Part shown: positions 17,049 to 26,689 of the stretch, piece by piece
How the letters are laid out: every line of letters begins with the position of its first letter
How positions within the stretch are numbered: the first letter of the stretch is position 1
Origin: an uncultured Pelagibacteraceae bacterium
GTDB taxonomy: Bacteria > Pseudomonadota > Alphaproteobacteria > Pelagibacterales > Pelagibacteraceae
NCBI GenBank assembly: GCA_902624585.1
Contig: CACNXU010000002.1
Location: forward strand, 1 to 58,981
DNA: 58,981 nucleotides
Reading direction: 5' to 3'
The notes under the pieces: generated by a model
What the model was told of the DNA's origin: nothing
What the model saw: the letters and a program-made list of their open reading frames with translations, nothing else
Database searches by the model: none
Made by a program: the position numbers and the translations under genes

Positions 17049-17124
<76 letters not shown>

Positions 17125-17208
17125 CCAGATTATTCAAATTGAATAATTGTTATATACAGATTTATTATATTTTTTCAAATGTCAATTTTAGCTTAATCTC
17201 TATACGTT

Positions 17209-18321
17209 CTACAACTTATCAATGTATTTATTATGAAATTGATCAAAAGTACCGTCATTAATATTTTTTCTGATCAAGGCCATTAATTCTTGATAAAAAT
17301 TAATATTATGTAGAGTGAGTAACATTGAAGCAAGAATTTCATTGGTATTAAATAAGTGATTCAAATAGTTTTTTGAATATTTATTTAAATTAAGATTTTC
17401 ACAGTGTGGATCTAGAGGGGTGTTATCATTTTGATATTTATTATTTTTAATATTTATTCTTCCTTGCCAAGTAAATGCTAAACCTGTGCGCCCTGATCTA
17501 GTTGGCAAAACACAATCAAACATATCTATACCTCTTTTGACAGCACCCAAAATGTCCGATGGTGTTCCAACACCCATTAGATAATGTGGTTTTTCATTAG
17601 GCAGATGATCTTTTATATCATCTAAAACACTAAACATTTCATTTTGTGTTTCACCTACTGCTAATCCACCTACAGCATATCCATCAAAACCAATTTTAAT
17701 TAATTCTTTAAGAGATTTTAATCTTAAATCTTTAAAAAGACCTCCTTGAACGATGCCAAATAAAGCTTTATGAGGATTATCACCGAATGCTATTTTAGAT
17801 CTTTCAGCCCAGTATAGTGAAAGATCCATTGATTTCTTTATAACATCATAATCATTTGAATTTTTGGGACACTCGTCCATTATCATTACGATGTCTGAAT
17901 TTAAGCCCAATTGTATCCTTATGCTCTCTTCAGGACTTAGGTAAAATTTTTTTCCATCAACATGAGAATTAAATATTGCGCCCTTTTCTCGATCAATCTT
18001 ATTTAATTTTGATAGAGACATTACTTGAAAACCACCAGAGTCGGTCAATATTGGGAGATCACAATTCATAAAATTATGAAGTCCACCTGCTGATTTAATT
18101 CTTTCTACACCAGGTCGAATCATTAAATGATAGGTATTCGAAAGTATAATTTCTGAACCAGTTTTTTTTATATCATCTATTGTACAAGCCTTTACGGTAG
18201 CCTGTGTTCCAACAGGCATGAAAGTAGGTGTATGTATATTTCCACGATGAGTTTCAATTAAACCACATCGGGCAAATTTATCTTTTGTTAAAATGTCAAA
18301 GGCAAATTTTTTCAATGCCAT
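17209..18321 (-). CDS. tgt: tRNA-guanine transglycosylase (queuine/preQ1)
   Basis: The 370-residue TIM-barrel enzyme exchanges guanine-34 for preQ1 in GUN-anticodon tRNAs. DSGGFQ contains catalytic Asp94, and the nucleophile is Asp269 in FDCVLPTRSGR. The zinc site is altered: the usual C-x-C-x2-C is C307-x-N309-x2-L312, with His322 retained, so two of the three cysteines are lost. Otherwise the protein looks complete. It follows the cyclophilin gene with an 8-nt gap; queA is not adjacent in this window. Confidence 0.95.
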   Translation of the reverse strand: MALKKFAFDILTKDKFARCGLIETHRGNIHTPTFMPVGTQATVKACTIDDIKKTGSEIILSNTYHLMIRPGVERIKSAGGLHNFMNCDLPILTDSGGFQVMSLSKLNKIDREKGAIFNSHVDGKKFYLSPEESIRIQLGLNSDIVMIMDECPKNSNDYDVIKKSMDLSLYWAERSKIAFGDNPHKALFGIVQGGLFKDLRLKSLKELIKIGFDGYAVGGLAVGETQNEMFSVLDDIKDHLPNEKPHYLMGVGTPSDILGAVKRGIDMFDCVLPTRSGRTGLAFTWQGRINIKNNKYQNDNTPLDPHCENLNLNKYSKNYLNHLFNTNEILASMLLTLHNINFYQELMALIRKNINDGTFDQFHNKYIDKL

Positions 18322-18329
18322 TAATAAAA

Positions 18330-18890
18330 TTATTGTAATTTGAAACTAATAATTTTATCTGGATCAGTCACAGAACCATTATTATTTTGGTCACCTCTTT
18401 TAATTTTATCAACAAATTCCATTCCTTCTAATACTTTTCCAAAAACAGTGTATTGATTATCTAAAAAAGGCGCTGGCTGAAAACAAATAAAAAATTGGCT
18501 GTTTGCACTGTTTGGATCAGAAGATCTTGCCATTGATAAAGTTCCTCTATCATGTGGCAAACTATTAAATTCTTGCTCTAAATCTGGAAGATCTGATCCA
18601 CCCATACCCGCTCTTCTTAAATCAAAATCTTTTGTCTCTGAATTACCAAATTTTACATCACCTGTTTGTGCCATAAATCCATCTATCACTCTATGAAAAA
18701 CTACATTATCGTATTTACCGCTATTTGCTAATTCTTTTATTCTTTTGACATGGTTTGGTGCCACATCTTCAAACAATTCAATTTTAACATCACCATCTTT
18801 TAGTTTTAATATCATTATATTCTCCTTAGCTATTGATTGATTAGTAATTAAAATAAAAAAAATAAGTAGTTTAATATAAAATTTACTCAT
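18330..18890 (-). CDS. Peptidyl-prolyl cis-trans isomerase (cyclophilin type), exported
   Basis: A signal peptide (1-21) precedes a cyclophilin domain with 'VVFHRVIDGFMAQTGD' (active-site Arg) and 'SQFFICFQPAPFLDNQYTVFGKV'. It catalyses prolyl isomerisation, here in the periplasm. Its start overlaps the end of coaD by 8 nt. The gyrA-coaD-ppi-tgt order is typical for alphaproteobacteria. Confidence 0.95.
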   Translation of the reverse strand: MSKFYIKLLIFFILITNQSIAKENIMILKLKDGDVKIELFEDVAPNHVKRIKELANSGKYDNVVFHRVIDGFMAQTGDVKFGNSETKDFDLRRAGMGGSDLPDLEQEFNSLPHDRGTLSMARSSDPNSANSQFFICFQPAPFLDNQYTVFGKVLEGMEFVDKIKRGDQNNNGSVTDPDKIISFKLQ

Positions 18891-19377
18891 ATTTATCTTT
18901 CAATGATTTGATTGTACTTTTGGTAGTAAATTTTTTTATATTACCTTTTAATTTAACTATATCTTTTACAAATCTTGATGAAATAATTTGATTTTCTACA
19001 TCAGACATTAAAAATATCGTTTCTATGTTTTGGTTTAATTTTCTATTCATACCAGCCAATTGAAATTCATATTCAAAATCTGATACAGCTCTTAAACCTC
19101 TCAAAATAATATTTGATTTATATTTTTTGCATAAATCAGTAGTTAAGGATCCAAAAGTAACTACTTTTATTTTTTTTTTGTTTAACTTCAGATCTTTAAA
19201 TAATGCTTTATTGACTATCTCTATTCTTTCAACTGAACTGAATAGATAATTTTTGTTACTTTCATCTGAAACACCAACTATTATTTTATCAAATAATTTT
19301 AATGATTTTTTAATAACATCTATATGCCCAAAAGTTATAGGATCAAATGTTCCAGGATAAATAGCTGTTTTATTCAT
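18883..19377 (-). CDS. coaD: Phosphopantetheine adenylyltransferase
   Basis: The 164-residue enzyme makes dephospho-CoA from 4'-phosphopantetheine and ATP. 'YPGTFDPITFGHIDVI' is the nucleotidyltransferase T/HxGH-type motif, and 'ISSRFVKDI' is the distal ATP-binding signature. Its start overlaps the gyrA stop by one base. Confidence 0.96.
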   Translation of the reverse strand: MNKTAIYPGTFDPITFGHIDVIKKSLKLFDKIIVGVSDESNKNYLFSSVERIEIVNKALFKDLKLNKKKIKVVTFGSLTTDLCKKYKSNIILRGLRAVSDFEYEFQLAGMNRKLNQNIETIFLMSDVENQIISSRFVKDIVKLKGNIKKFTTKSTIKSLKDKYE

Positions 19378-21956
19378 TAAATCAAATTATCATCAATTTT
19401 GATCGAAGAAACAACTTTTTCTTCCCCTGACAACTTGATTATTCTGACACCTTGGGTGTTTCTACTAGCAGTTCTAATTTCTTTTACCGCAACTCTTATA
19501 ACTCTGCCTTTATTAGTAGAAATTAAAATTTCATCTCCCTCATAGACTGGAAATGAGGAAGTGATATTACCATTTCTTGGTGAATTAACGATTCCTATAA
19601 TTCCTTTCCCCCCCCTATTTGTAACTCTATAATCTATATGAGATGTTTTTTTTCCATAACCATTTTCACTTATTGATAAGACAAATTTCTCTTTTGCTTT
19701 TATTTCAGATTTTTCATCTTTTGATTTTTTTCCATTATTTTTTGTTTTATAATTATCTATTACAGACAAAGATACAATTTGATCATTTGGGGCAAGTTCT
19801 ATCCCTTTAATTCCTTTAGATGATCTTCCTTTAAATACTCTTAATTTTTTGGCCTCAAATCTTATACATTTCCCAAAATTAGTGCTTAAAATTATATCTT
19901 GATCATCTTTACATATTTTTACACCAACAATTTTATCATTATTATCTAATTTCATTGCTATTTTACCCGAAGCATTAATCGATGAAAAATCTTCCAAACT
20001 ATTTTTTCTCACTTTTCCATGTGCTGTTGCAAAAATTATTTGATAATTTTTTAGGTCTGTTTCATCTTCAGGCATTGGCATTATTGAAGTTATTGCCTGG
20101 TGACTCTTTAAAGGTAATATATTAAATAAAGACTTACCTTTAGATGATGATGAGCCCTCTGGAATCTTCCACGCTTTAATCTTGTAAACTAAACCCTCAG
20201 TAGAAAAGAAGAGAACTGCGGTATGAGTATTTACTGATAATGTTTGAACAACAGAGTCTTGATCTCTAGTTGTTATACCTGATTTTCCCTTACCACCTCT
20301 TTTTTGCTTTTTAACTCCATCTAAAGAACCTCTTTTTATGTATCCTTGTAATGTAACTGTAATTATTACTGATTGTTTTTGGATAGTTTCTTCAATATCG
20401 TAATTTAAAACAGCATCAATAATTTTAGTTCTTCTTGGTACAGCAAATTTTTCTTTGATATTTTTTAACTCTTCACTTATTACTTTTAAAAGTTCTTTTT
20501 TTGAAGAAATAATTTTTTTATATTTAGCTATTAGTTCAGCTAATTTTTTAATTTCAATTTCAATTTCATTTATTCCTAATGCAGTCAATTTTTGAAGTCT
20601 TAATTCTAAAATAGCTAAAACTTGTGGTTCAGATAAAGAGTAAAGATTTTTACCCTTTTTTTCCTCTACTAAAGAAATTAATTTTTGTGATTTATTTACT
20701 TTCCATTTAGTTTTTAGAATTGACATTTTTGCATCATCAGGATTTTTAGATGATCGAATAATTTTTATTATTTTATCTAAATTTTCAACTGAAACTGATA
20801 ATCCTATTAGTATATGAGCACGTTCTTCTGCTTTCCGAAGATCATATTTGGTTTTCTTGATTACTACATCTTCTCTAAAAGTTAAAAAATTGGATAAAAA
20901 ATCTTTTAGGTTGCAAGTTTGAGGTTTTCCTTCAACAATTGCTAAAGTATTAAAACCAAATGAACTCTCTATTTGAGTATTTTTATATAATTGTCTCTTT
21001 ATGGTTTCTGGTTCTACACCGTTTCTTAAATCAATTGCTACCCTTATACCTTCTCTGTTAGACTCGTCTCTAATATCTCTTATTCCCTCTATTTTTTTTT
21101 CTCTTACTAACTGAGCGATCCTCTCGTTTAAAACAGATTTATTAACTTGATATGGTATTGAAGTTATTACCAGTCTTTCACGTCCATTTTTTTGTTGTTC
21201 AATAGAGATTTCACCTCTTATTTTAAAGGATCCTCTTCCATTGTTATAGCCTTGTTTAATTATATCTTTACCTATAATTACACCACCAGTCGGAAAATCT
21301 GGACCAGGTATATGTTTCATTAACTCTCTAATCTTAATATCTTTATTATCTATTAAGGCCAAAGTTCCATTTATAATTTCACCTAAATTGTGAGGAGGTA
21401 TACTTGTTGCCATACCAACAGCAATACCACCAGCTCCATTTACTAATAAATTTGGAAACTGTGCTGGTAAAACACCAGGTTCTTTCTCAGTTTCGTCGTA
21501 ATTGCTTTTGAAAGTAATTGTGTTTTTTTCAATATCATCAATCAGATATTGAGAAACTTTCGACAAACGAGTTTCTGTATATCTCATTGCTGCAGCAGGA
21601 TCGCCATCTATAGAGCCAAAATTTCCTTGACCTTGAATTAATGGTAAACTCATAGAAAAATCTTGAACCATTCTAACTAAAGCATCATAAACAGATTGAT
21701 CACCGTGAGGGTGATATTTACCAATAACGTCTCCGACTATTCTTGCAGATTTTCTAAATTGTTTAGACCAATCATATCCGCCCTTATACATTGCATATAA
21801 AATTCTTCTATGAACTGGTTTTAATCCATCTCTTACATCAGGAAGAGCTCTACTAACAATTACGCTCATTGCATAAGATAGATATGATGAGCTCATCTCA
21901 TCATGCATTGAGATTAATTTTATATTTTTATCTTTAAACTCTTCAGTATTTTTCAT
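19377..21956 (-). CDS. gyrA: DNA gyrase subunit A
   Basis: At 859 residues it has the breakage-reunion domain with the catalytic Tyr in AAMRYTE, the coiled coil, and a six-bladed C-terminal domain with a GyrA-box variant ([11 protein letters not shown]), which supports gyrase rather than topoisomerase IV. At the quinolone-pocket position equal to E. coli Ser83 there is Gln87 (HPHGDQ), while the downstream acidic Asp91 is kept. It lies 5 nt after ssb on the same strand. Confidence 0.97.
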   Translation of the reverse strand: MKNTEEFKDKNIKLISMHDEMSSSYLSYAMSVIVSRALPDVRDGLKPVHRRILYAMYKGGYDWSKQFRKSARIVGDVIGKYHPHGDQSVYDALVRMVQDFSMSLPLIQGQGNFGSIDGDPAAAMRYTETRLSKVSQYLIDDIEKNTITFKSNYDETEKEPGVLPAQFPNLLVNGAGGIAVGMATSIPPHNLGEIINGTLALIDNKDIKIRELMKHIPGPDFPTGGVIIGKDIIKQGYNNGRGSFKIRGEISIEQQKNGRERLVITSIPYQVNKSVLNERIAQLVREKKIEGIRDIRDESNREGIRVAIDLRNGVEPETIKRQLYKNTQIESSFGFNTLAIVEGKPQTCNLKDFLSNFLTFREDVVIKKTKYDLRKAEERAHILIGLSVSVENLDKIIKIIRSSKNPDDAKMSILKTKWKVNKSQKLISLVEEKKGKNLYSLSEPQVLAILELRLQKLTALGINEIEIEIKKLAELIAKYKKIISSKKELLKVISEELKNIKEKFAVPRRTKIIDAVLNYDIEETIQKQSVIITVTLQGYIKRGSLDGVKKQKRGGKGKSGITTRDQDSVVQTLSVNTHTAVLFFSTEGLVYKIKAWKIPEGSSSSKGKSLFNILPLKSHQAITSIMPMPEDETDLKNYQIIFATAHGKVRKNSLEDFSSINASGKIAMKLDNNDKIVGVKICKDDQDIILSTNFGKCIRFEAKKLRVFKGRSSKGIKGIELAPNDQIVSLSVIDNYKTKNNGKKSKDEKSEIKAKEKFVLSISENGYGKKTSHIDYRVTNRGGKGIIGIVNSPRNGNITSSFPVYEGDEILISTNKGRVIRVAVKEIRTASRNTQGVRIIKLSGEEKVVSSIKIDDNLI

Positions 21957-21961
21957 AGAAA

Positions 21962-22411
21962 TTAAAATGGAATTTCATCGTCCATATCTGAAGCTTGTGA
22001 AGAATCCTCATTGATATCTTGTTGTGTTGTGTCATTTTGAATTCCACCACCAGAATTACCTGCACCCAACATTGTAAGAGAAGAATTATATCCTTGTATA
22101 ACTATTTCAGTTGAGTATTTATCTTGTCCTGATTGTTCATCTTTCCATTTTCTTGTTGTAAGCTGTCCTTCAATATAAACTTGAGCACCTTTTTTTAAAT
22201 ATTGTTGGACAACATTTACTAAACCTTCGTTAAATACAACTACACGGTGCCATTCAGTTTTCTCTTTTTTTTCTCCTGTGTTTTTATCTTTCCAGGATTG
22301 ACTTGTTGCAAGGCTTAATCTGGCAACGCTTTTTCCATTTACCATTTGCTTAATTTCTGGATCTGCGCCCAAACGACCAATTAATAATACTTTATTTAAA
22401 CTTCCAGCCAT
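21962..22411 (-). CDS. ssb: Single-stranded DNA-binding protein
   Basis: The N-terminal OB-fold starts '[14 protein letters not shown]' and has '[10 protein letters not shown]'. A disordered Gly/Gln/Asp tail ends in the acidic tip DDEIPF that recruits replication and repair proteins. The length (149) is normal. It is divergent from uvrA across an 88-nt gap and heads the ssb-gyrA-coaD-ppi-tgt run. Confidence 0.97.
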   Translation of the reverse strand: MAGSLNKVLLIGRLGADPEIKQMVNGKSVARLSLATSQSWKDKNTGEKKEKTEWHRVVVFNEGLVNVVQQYLKKGAQVYIEGQLTTRKWKDEQSGQDKYSTEIVIQGYNSSLTMLGAGNSGGGIQNDTTQQDINEDSSQASDMDDEIPF

Positions 22412-22441
22412 AATATTTAATATTTGTTAAATTAGTTAATT

Positions 22442-22460
22442 AGAATTATATCACAATTCT
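22442..22460. promoter_or_regulatory. Inverted repeat between divergent ssb and uvrA
   Basis: AGAATT and AATTCT are separated by 7 nt in the middle of the 88-nt divergent region. It could be an operator shared by the two DNA-repair genes. It does not match the alphaproteobacterial LexA box GTTC-N7-GTTC, so the regulator is unknown. Confidence 0.25.
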
Positions 22461-22499
22461 TCTGAATATTAATTTTATTAACTCAAAGCAACTAAAATT

Positions 22500-25352
22500 A
22501 TGATGAAAAAGATAGTTATTAAGGGCGCTAAAGAACATAATTTGAAGAATGTTACTGTAGAGATTCCAAAAGACAAATTTGTGGTCATAACAGGTCTATC
22601 TGGATCTGGAAAATCATCATTAGCTTTCGATACCATCTATGCAGAGGGTCAAAGAAGGTATGTAGAGAGTTTATCTGCCTATGCGCGTCAATTTTTAGAT
22701 AAAATGAAAAAACCCAATGTTGATTTAATTGAGGGATTAAGTCCAGCTATTGCAATAGAACAAAAAAACACCTCAAAAAACCCAAGGTCTACTGTAGCAA
22801 CTGTAACTGAAATTTACGACTATATGAGAGTGTTATATGCTAGAGCGGGAATTCCATATTCTCCATTTACAGGAAAACCAATAACCTCTCAAACAATTAC
22901 ACAGATAGTAGATTTAGTTAAAAAATTACCAAAAAAATCAACAATATATATTTATGCTCCAGTAGTAAGAGGTCGTAAGGGTGAATATAAAAAAGATATT
23001 TTAAGTTACAAAAGAAGAGGTTTTAGAAAAATTAAAATTGACAATATTTTATATGATATAGAAAAATCACCCAATCTAGATAAAAAAATTAAACACGATA
23101 TTTCAATCTTGGTCGATAGAATAGTTTTAAATTCAAAACTTGGTAATAGGTTAGCTGAAAGTATTGAAACAGCTGTAAATTTAGCTAATGGTTTAGTTTT
23201 TGTAGAATATGAAGACGAAACACTTCCTCAAAAATTTAGAAAAATTGAAAAATTAATTTACTCAACCAAATTTGCTTGCCCCGAGAGTGGTTTTACAATC
23301 GAAGAAATTGAGCCAAGACTTTTTTCATTTAACAGTCCTTACGGAGCTTGTGAAGAATGTGAGGGAATAGGGATGAAACTAAATGTTGATCCAAATTTAG
23401 TCATTCCCGATGAAAGAAAAAGTTTAGCAGATGGAGCAATTGAACCTTGGTCAAAATCAACTACATTATATTATGCACAAACTTTAGCATCTTTAGCTAA
23501 ACATTATGGTTTTTCTTTAGATGAAAAATGGAAAAAATTACCAAAAAAAATTAAGGATATTATTCTTTATGGTTCTGATGAAGATGAAATTAAATTTAAT
23601 TATGATGATGGTTACGAGAAATATTCTTACAAAAAAACTTTTGAAGGCGTAATTAATAATCTAGAAAGAAGATTTTTAGAATCTGATAGTGAATGGAAAA
23701 GAGAGGCAATTGCAGAATATCAATCTGATACACCTTGTGAAGCATGTAACGGTGATAGGCTAAAAGAAGAAGCTTTATGTGTAAAAATTAATAATCTTAA
23801 CATCAGTGAAGTGACAAAAAAATCAATCTTGGATGCTGCTGAATGGTTTAAAAGTCTAGATAAAAATCTAGATAAAAGGCAATTCAAAATAGCAGAGCAT
23901 GTTTTAAAAGAAATAAATGAAAGGTTAAATTTTCTTTTAAATGTTGGCTTAGATTATCTTACTCTATCAAGAGAGTCCGGTACATTATCAGGTGGAGAAG
24001 CGCAAAGAATAAGATTAGCTTCACAGATAGGATCTGGTTTAACAGGTGTGTTGTATGTTTTAGATGAACCTTCAATTGGATTACATCAAAAAGACAACGT
24101 AAAGCTTATTAATGCTTTAAAAAGATTACGAGATCTTGGTAATACTGTAATAGTAGTTGAACACGATACTGAAACTATGGAAAATGCTGATCATATAATT
24201 GATCTAGGTCCTGAAGCTGGAAGTAATGGTGGTCAAATCACTTCACAAGGTTCTTATGAGGAAATTAAAAAAGATAAAAATAGTATAACTGGTCAATATC
24301 TTTCTAATAAAAAAACCATTGAAATTCCAAAAATAAGAAGACTAGCAAAAAATGGAAGATTTGTAGAAATTAATGGAGCAAGTGGAAATAACTTAAACAA
24401 TGTTAATCTTAAAATACCTACTGGTACTTTTACATGTGTAACCGGTGTTTCAGGCAGTGGTAAATCAACATTAATATTACAAACTTTATTTCATGCTTTA
24501 AATTTAACTTTAAATAATAAAGCTAAAAAAGCACCAAAATCTTTTAAAGGTTATAAAGGAGTAGAATTAATTGATAAAATTATTGATATAGATCAATCGC
24601 CTATTGGAAGAACTCCTAGATCAAACCCTGCTACATATACAGGCGCGTTCGGTCCTATAAGAGATTGGTTTACAAGTTTACCTGAGTCAAAAACAAGAGG
24701 TTATAAACCTGGAAGATTTTCTTTTAATGTTAGAGGTGGAAGATGTGAGGCATGTGAAGGTGATGGTGTAATTACATACGAAATGCATTTTTTACCAGAT
24801 GTTTATATACAGTGTGATGAATGCAAAGGAACAAGATATAACAAAGAAACTTTGGAAATTAAATTCAAAGGCAAAAGTATTGCAGACGTTTTAGATATGT
24901 CAGTTGATGAAGGTTGTGAATATTTTGAAAATATTTCAAATATCAAAACAAAATTGTTAACTTTAAAAAAAGTTGGATTAGGTTATATAAAAATAGGTCA
25001 GCAAGCTACTACTCTCTCTGGAGGTGAGGCACAAAGAATTAAACTTGCGAAAGAACTCTCAAAAAGATCTACCGGTAGAACTATGTATATTTTAGATGAA
25101 CCAACAACAGGTTTACATCAACATGATATTAAAAAACTTTTAGAAATACTTCATACATTTGTAAAACTTGGAAATACCGTTGTTGTAATTGAGCATAATT
25201 TAGATGTAATTAAAACAGCTGATTATATTGTCGATATGGGACCTGAGGGTGGCGTTAAAGGTGGTAATATTGTCGCCGAAGGTAAACCAGAGGAAGTATG
25301 TAAAGTTAAAGAGAGTTTTACAGGCCAATTTTTAAGACCTTTACTTAATTAA
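22500..25352 (+). CDS. uvrA: Excinuclease ABC subunit A
   Basis: At 950 residues UvrA has two ABC ATPase halves. Walker A motifs are GLSGSGKSS and GVSGSGKST, and both signatures LSGGEAQRI with following '[14 protein letters not shown]' are intact. The second zinc module has a normal CEACEGDG...CDECKG. The first lacks its second Cys (CPESGF where many bacteria have CPxCG), which I recall as usual in alphaproteobacteria. It recognises DNA damage for nucleotide excision repair. A second ATG directly follows the first. Confidence 0.97.
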   Translation: MMKKIVIKGAKEHNLKNVTVEIPKDKFVVITGLSGSGKSSLAFDTIYAEGQRRYVESLSAYARQFLDKMKKPNVDLIEGLSPAIAIEQKNTSKNPRSTVATVTEIYDYMRVLYARAGIPYSPFTGKPITSQTITQIVDLVKKLPKKSTIYIYAPVVRGRKGEYKKDILSYKRRGFRKIKIDNILYDIEKSPNLDKKIKHDISILVDRIVLNSKLGNRLAESIETAVNLANGLVFVEYEDETLPQKFRKIEKLIYSTKFACPESGFTIEEIEPRLFSFNSPYGACEECEGIGMKLNVDPNLVIPDERKSLADGAIEPWSKSTTLYYAQTLASLAKHYGFSLDEKWKKLPKKIKDIILYGSDEDEIKFNYDDGYEKYSYKKTFEGVINNLERRFLESDSEWKREAIAEYQSDTPCEACNGDRLKEEALCVKINNLNISEVTKKSILDAAEWFKSLDKNLDKRQFKIAEHVLKEINERLNFLLNVGLDYLTLSRESGTLSGGEAQRIRLASQIGSGLTGVLYVLDEPSIGLHQKDNVKLINALKRLRDLGNTVIVVEHDTETMENADHIIDLGPEAGSNGGQITSQGSYEEIKKDKNSITGQYLSNKKTIEIPKIRRLAKNGRFVEINGASGNNLNNVNLKIPTGTFTCVTGVSGSGKSTLILQTLFHALNLTLNNKAKKAPKSFKGYKGVELIDKIIDIDQSPIGRTPRSNPATYTGAFGPIRDWFTSLPESKTRGYKPGRFSFNVRGGRCEACEGDGVITYEMHFLPDVYIQCDECKGTRYNKETLEIKFKGKSIADVLDMSVDEGCEYFENISNIKTKLLTLKKVGLGYIKIGQQATTLSGGEAQRIKLAKELSKRSTGRTMYILDEPTTGLHQHDIKKLLEILHTFVKLGNTVVVIEHNLDVIKTADYIVDMGPEGGVKGGNIVAEGKPEEVCKVKESFTGQFLRPLLN

Positions 25353-25474
25353 TTATTAAATTACCTTTTTTTAAATTTCTTGATAATCATTGGAATTATT
25401 TAAATAAAATTACATTATTATTGAAAAATCAGAGAAATTACTTAATAAAGATCTAGAAATTATTAAAAGTTATT

Positions 25475-25615
25475 ATGTTAAATAAAATAAATAAATTTAT
25501 TTTTAAAAAAAAAACCAATAAATATTTGATAATGGGAAGTTTCTCGTTTTTTTTTATTAAGGGTTTAATTTGGCTAGGGATATTTTTTTTCGCTGGTTTT
25601 AATTTAATAAATTAA
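25475..25615 (+). CDS. Small membrane protein, 46 aa
   Basis: This ATG-to-TAA frame encodes a basic N-terminus (KINKFIFKKKTNK) followed by one hydrophobic segment (about 19-45, including FFFIKGLIWLGIFFF). The positive-inside pattern and its position directly before a co-directional membrane protein (10-nt gap) suggest a real small membrane protein. No function can be assigned. Confidence 0.5.
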   Translation: MLNKINKFIFKKKTNKYLIMGSFSFFFIKGLIWLGIFFFAGFNLIN

Positions 25616-25625
25616 AAATTAATGA

Positions 25626-26039
25626 ATGAATGATCAATTAAATAACAATTCTGAATTTAAAATTTTTGGAACTACGATAGAAACATTTTCTGTATTTTAT
25701 GGAACTTTTTTAGTTTTTTGGGGAGTAATTGTAAGTTTTATAAGTGGAAGTACTTCTTTAACATCTTTTATTCCATCTTTAATAGGTTTGCCAATACTAA
25801 TCTTTTCAAATTTATCTATTAAATTTACTCACAAAAAAAAACTCTTTATGCATATCGTAGTTTTTTTTGGTTTAATAGCTTTTCTGGGAGGTTTAGACTT
25901 TTTAAGATCTATTTTAGGTGGAACACTTTTTCAAAATTTTTGGGCTGATGTTTCAAAGTTAATATTATTAACTACAGGTGGATATTTCTTATATCAATGT
26001 ATAAGTTCATTTATATTTGCTAGGAAAAATAAAAATTAG
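25626..26039 (+). CDS. Four-helix membrane protein of unknown function
   Basis: The 137-residue protein has about four transmembrane segments (near 18-38, 46-64, 74-93 and 103-132) and a short cytoplasmic N-terminus. I recognise no family. An ATG 4 nt upstream is out of frame and stops after three codons, so 25626 is the supported start. It ends 5 nt before the convergent sodB stop. Confidence 0.65.
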   Translation: MNDQLNNNSEFKIFGTTIETFSVFYGTFLVFWGVIVSFISGSTSLTSFIPSLIGLPILIFSNLSIKFTHKKKLFMHIVVFFGLIAFLGGLDFLRSILGGTLFQNFWADVSKLILLTTGGYFLYQCISSFIFARKNKN

Positions 26040-26044
26040 GTCTA

Positions 26045-26635
26045 TTAATCTAAAAGGGATTCTACATATTCCCAGTTAATTAGATTATCTACAAATTTAT
26101 CCAAGTATTCTGGTCTTCTATTTCTATAATCGATATAATAAGAGTGCTCCCAAACATCACAACCTAGGATTGGTTTCATATTATCAATTAGTGGATTAGA
26201 TGCGTTTGCGGTTTTTGTTACAACAAGCTTACCGTTGTTAATTGAGAGCCAACACCATCCAGAACCAAATTGTGTAATTCCCGCTTGTTTAAATTCGGCT
26301 TTAAATTTATCTATACTTCCAAAATCTGAAACAATTCTTTTTTCAAGTTTTGAAGGCATGTTTCCACCACCTTTTGGTTTCATGCATTTCCAAAAAAGGT
26401 TATGATTCCAATGTTGACTGGCATTATTAAATATTCCAGCTTTAGAAGTGTCTTTAGAACTATTTAAAATAATATCTTCAAGTGACATCTCTGCCATTTC
26501 TGTATCTTTTATGAAATTATTTAGATTAGTAATATATGTTTGATGATGCTTTCCGTGGTGAAGATCTAAGGTTTCTTCAGACATAATTGGCGATAAAGCA
26601 TCCTTTGAATAATCTAATTTTGGTAATTCATGCAT
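26045..26635 (-). CDS. sodB: Superoxide dismutase, Fe type
   Basis: The 196-residue protein has metal ligands His26 (HHGKHH), His78 (QHWNHNLFW), Asp160 and His164 (DVWEHSYY). The active-site Gln lies in the N-terminal part (NNASQHW), as in iron enzymes, rather than in the C-terminal half as in Mn enzymes. It dismutates superoxide in the cytoplasm; no signal peptide is present. Confidence 0.93.
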   Translation of the reverse strand: MHELPKLDYSKDALSPIMSEETLDLHHGKHHQTYITNLNNFIKDTEMAEMSLEDIILNSSKDTSKAGIFNNASQHWNHNLFWKCMKPKGGGNMPSKLEKRIVSDFGSIDKFKAEFKQAGITQFGSGWCWLSINNGKLVVTKTANASNPLIDNMKPILGCDVWEHSYYIDYRNRRPEYLDKFVDNLINWEYVESLLD

Positions 26636-26689
26636 AAAATTTAAAATATAAAATCTTTTAATCTATTTTAGCTATTAATTCAAATACAT

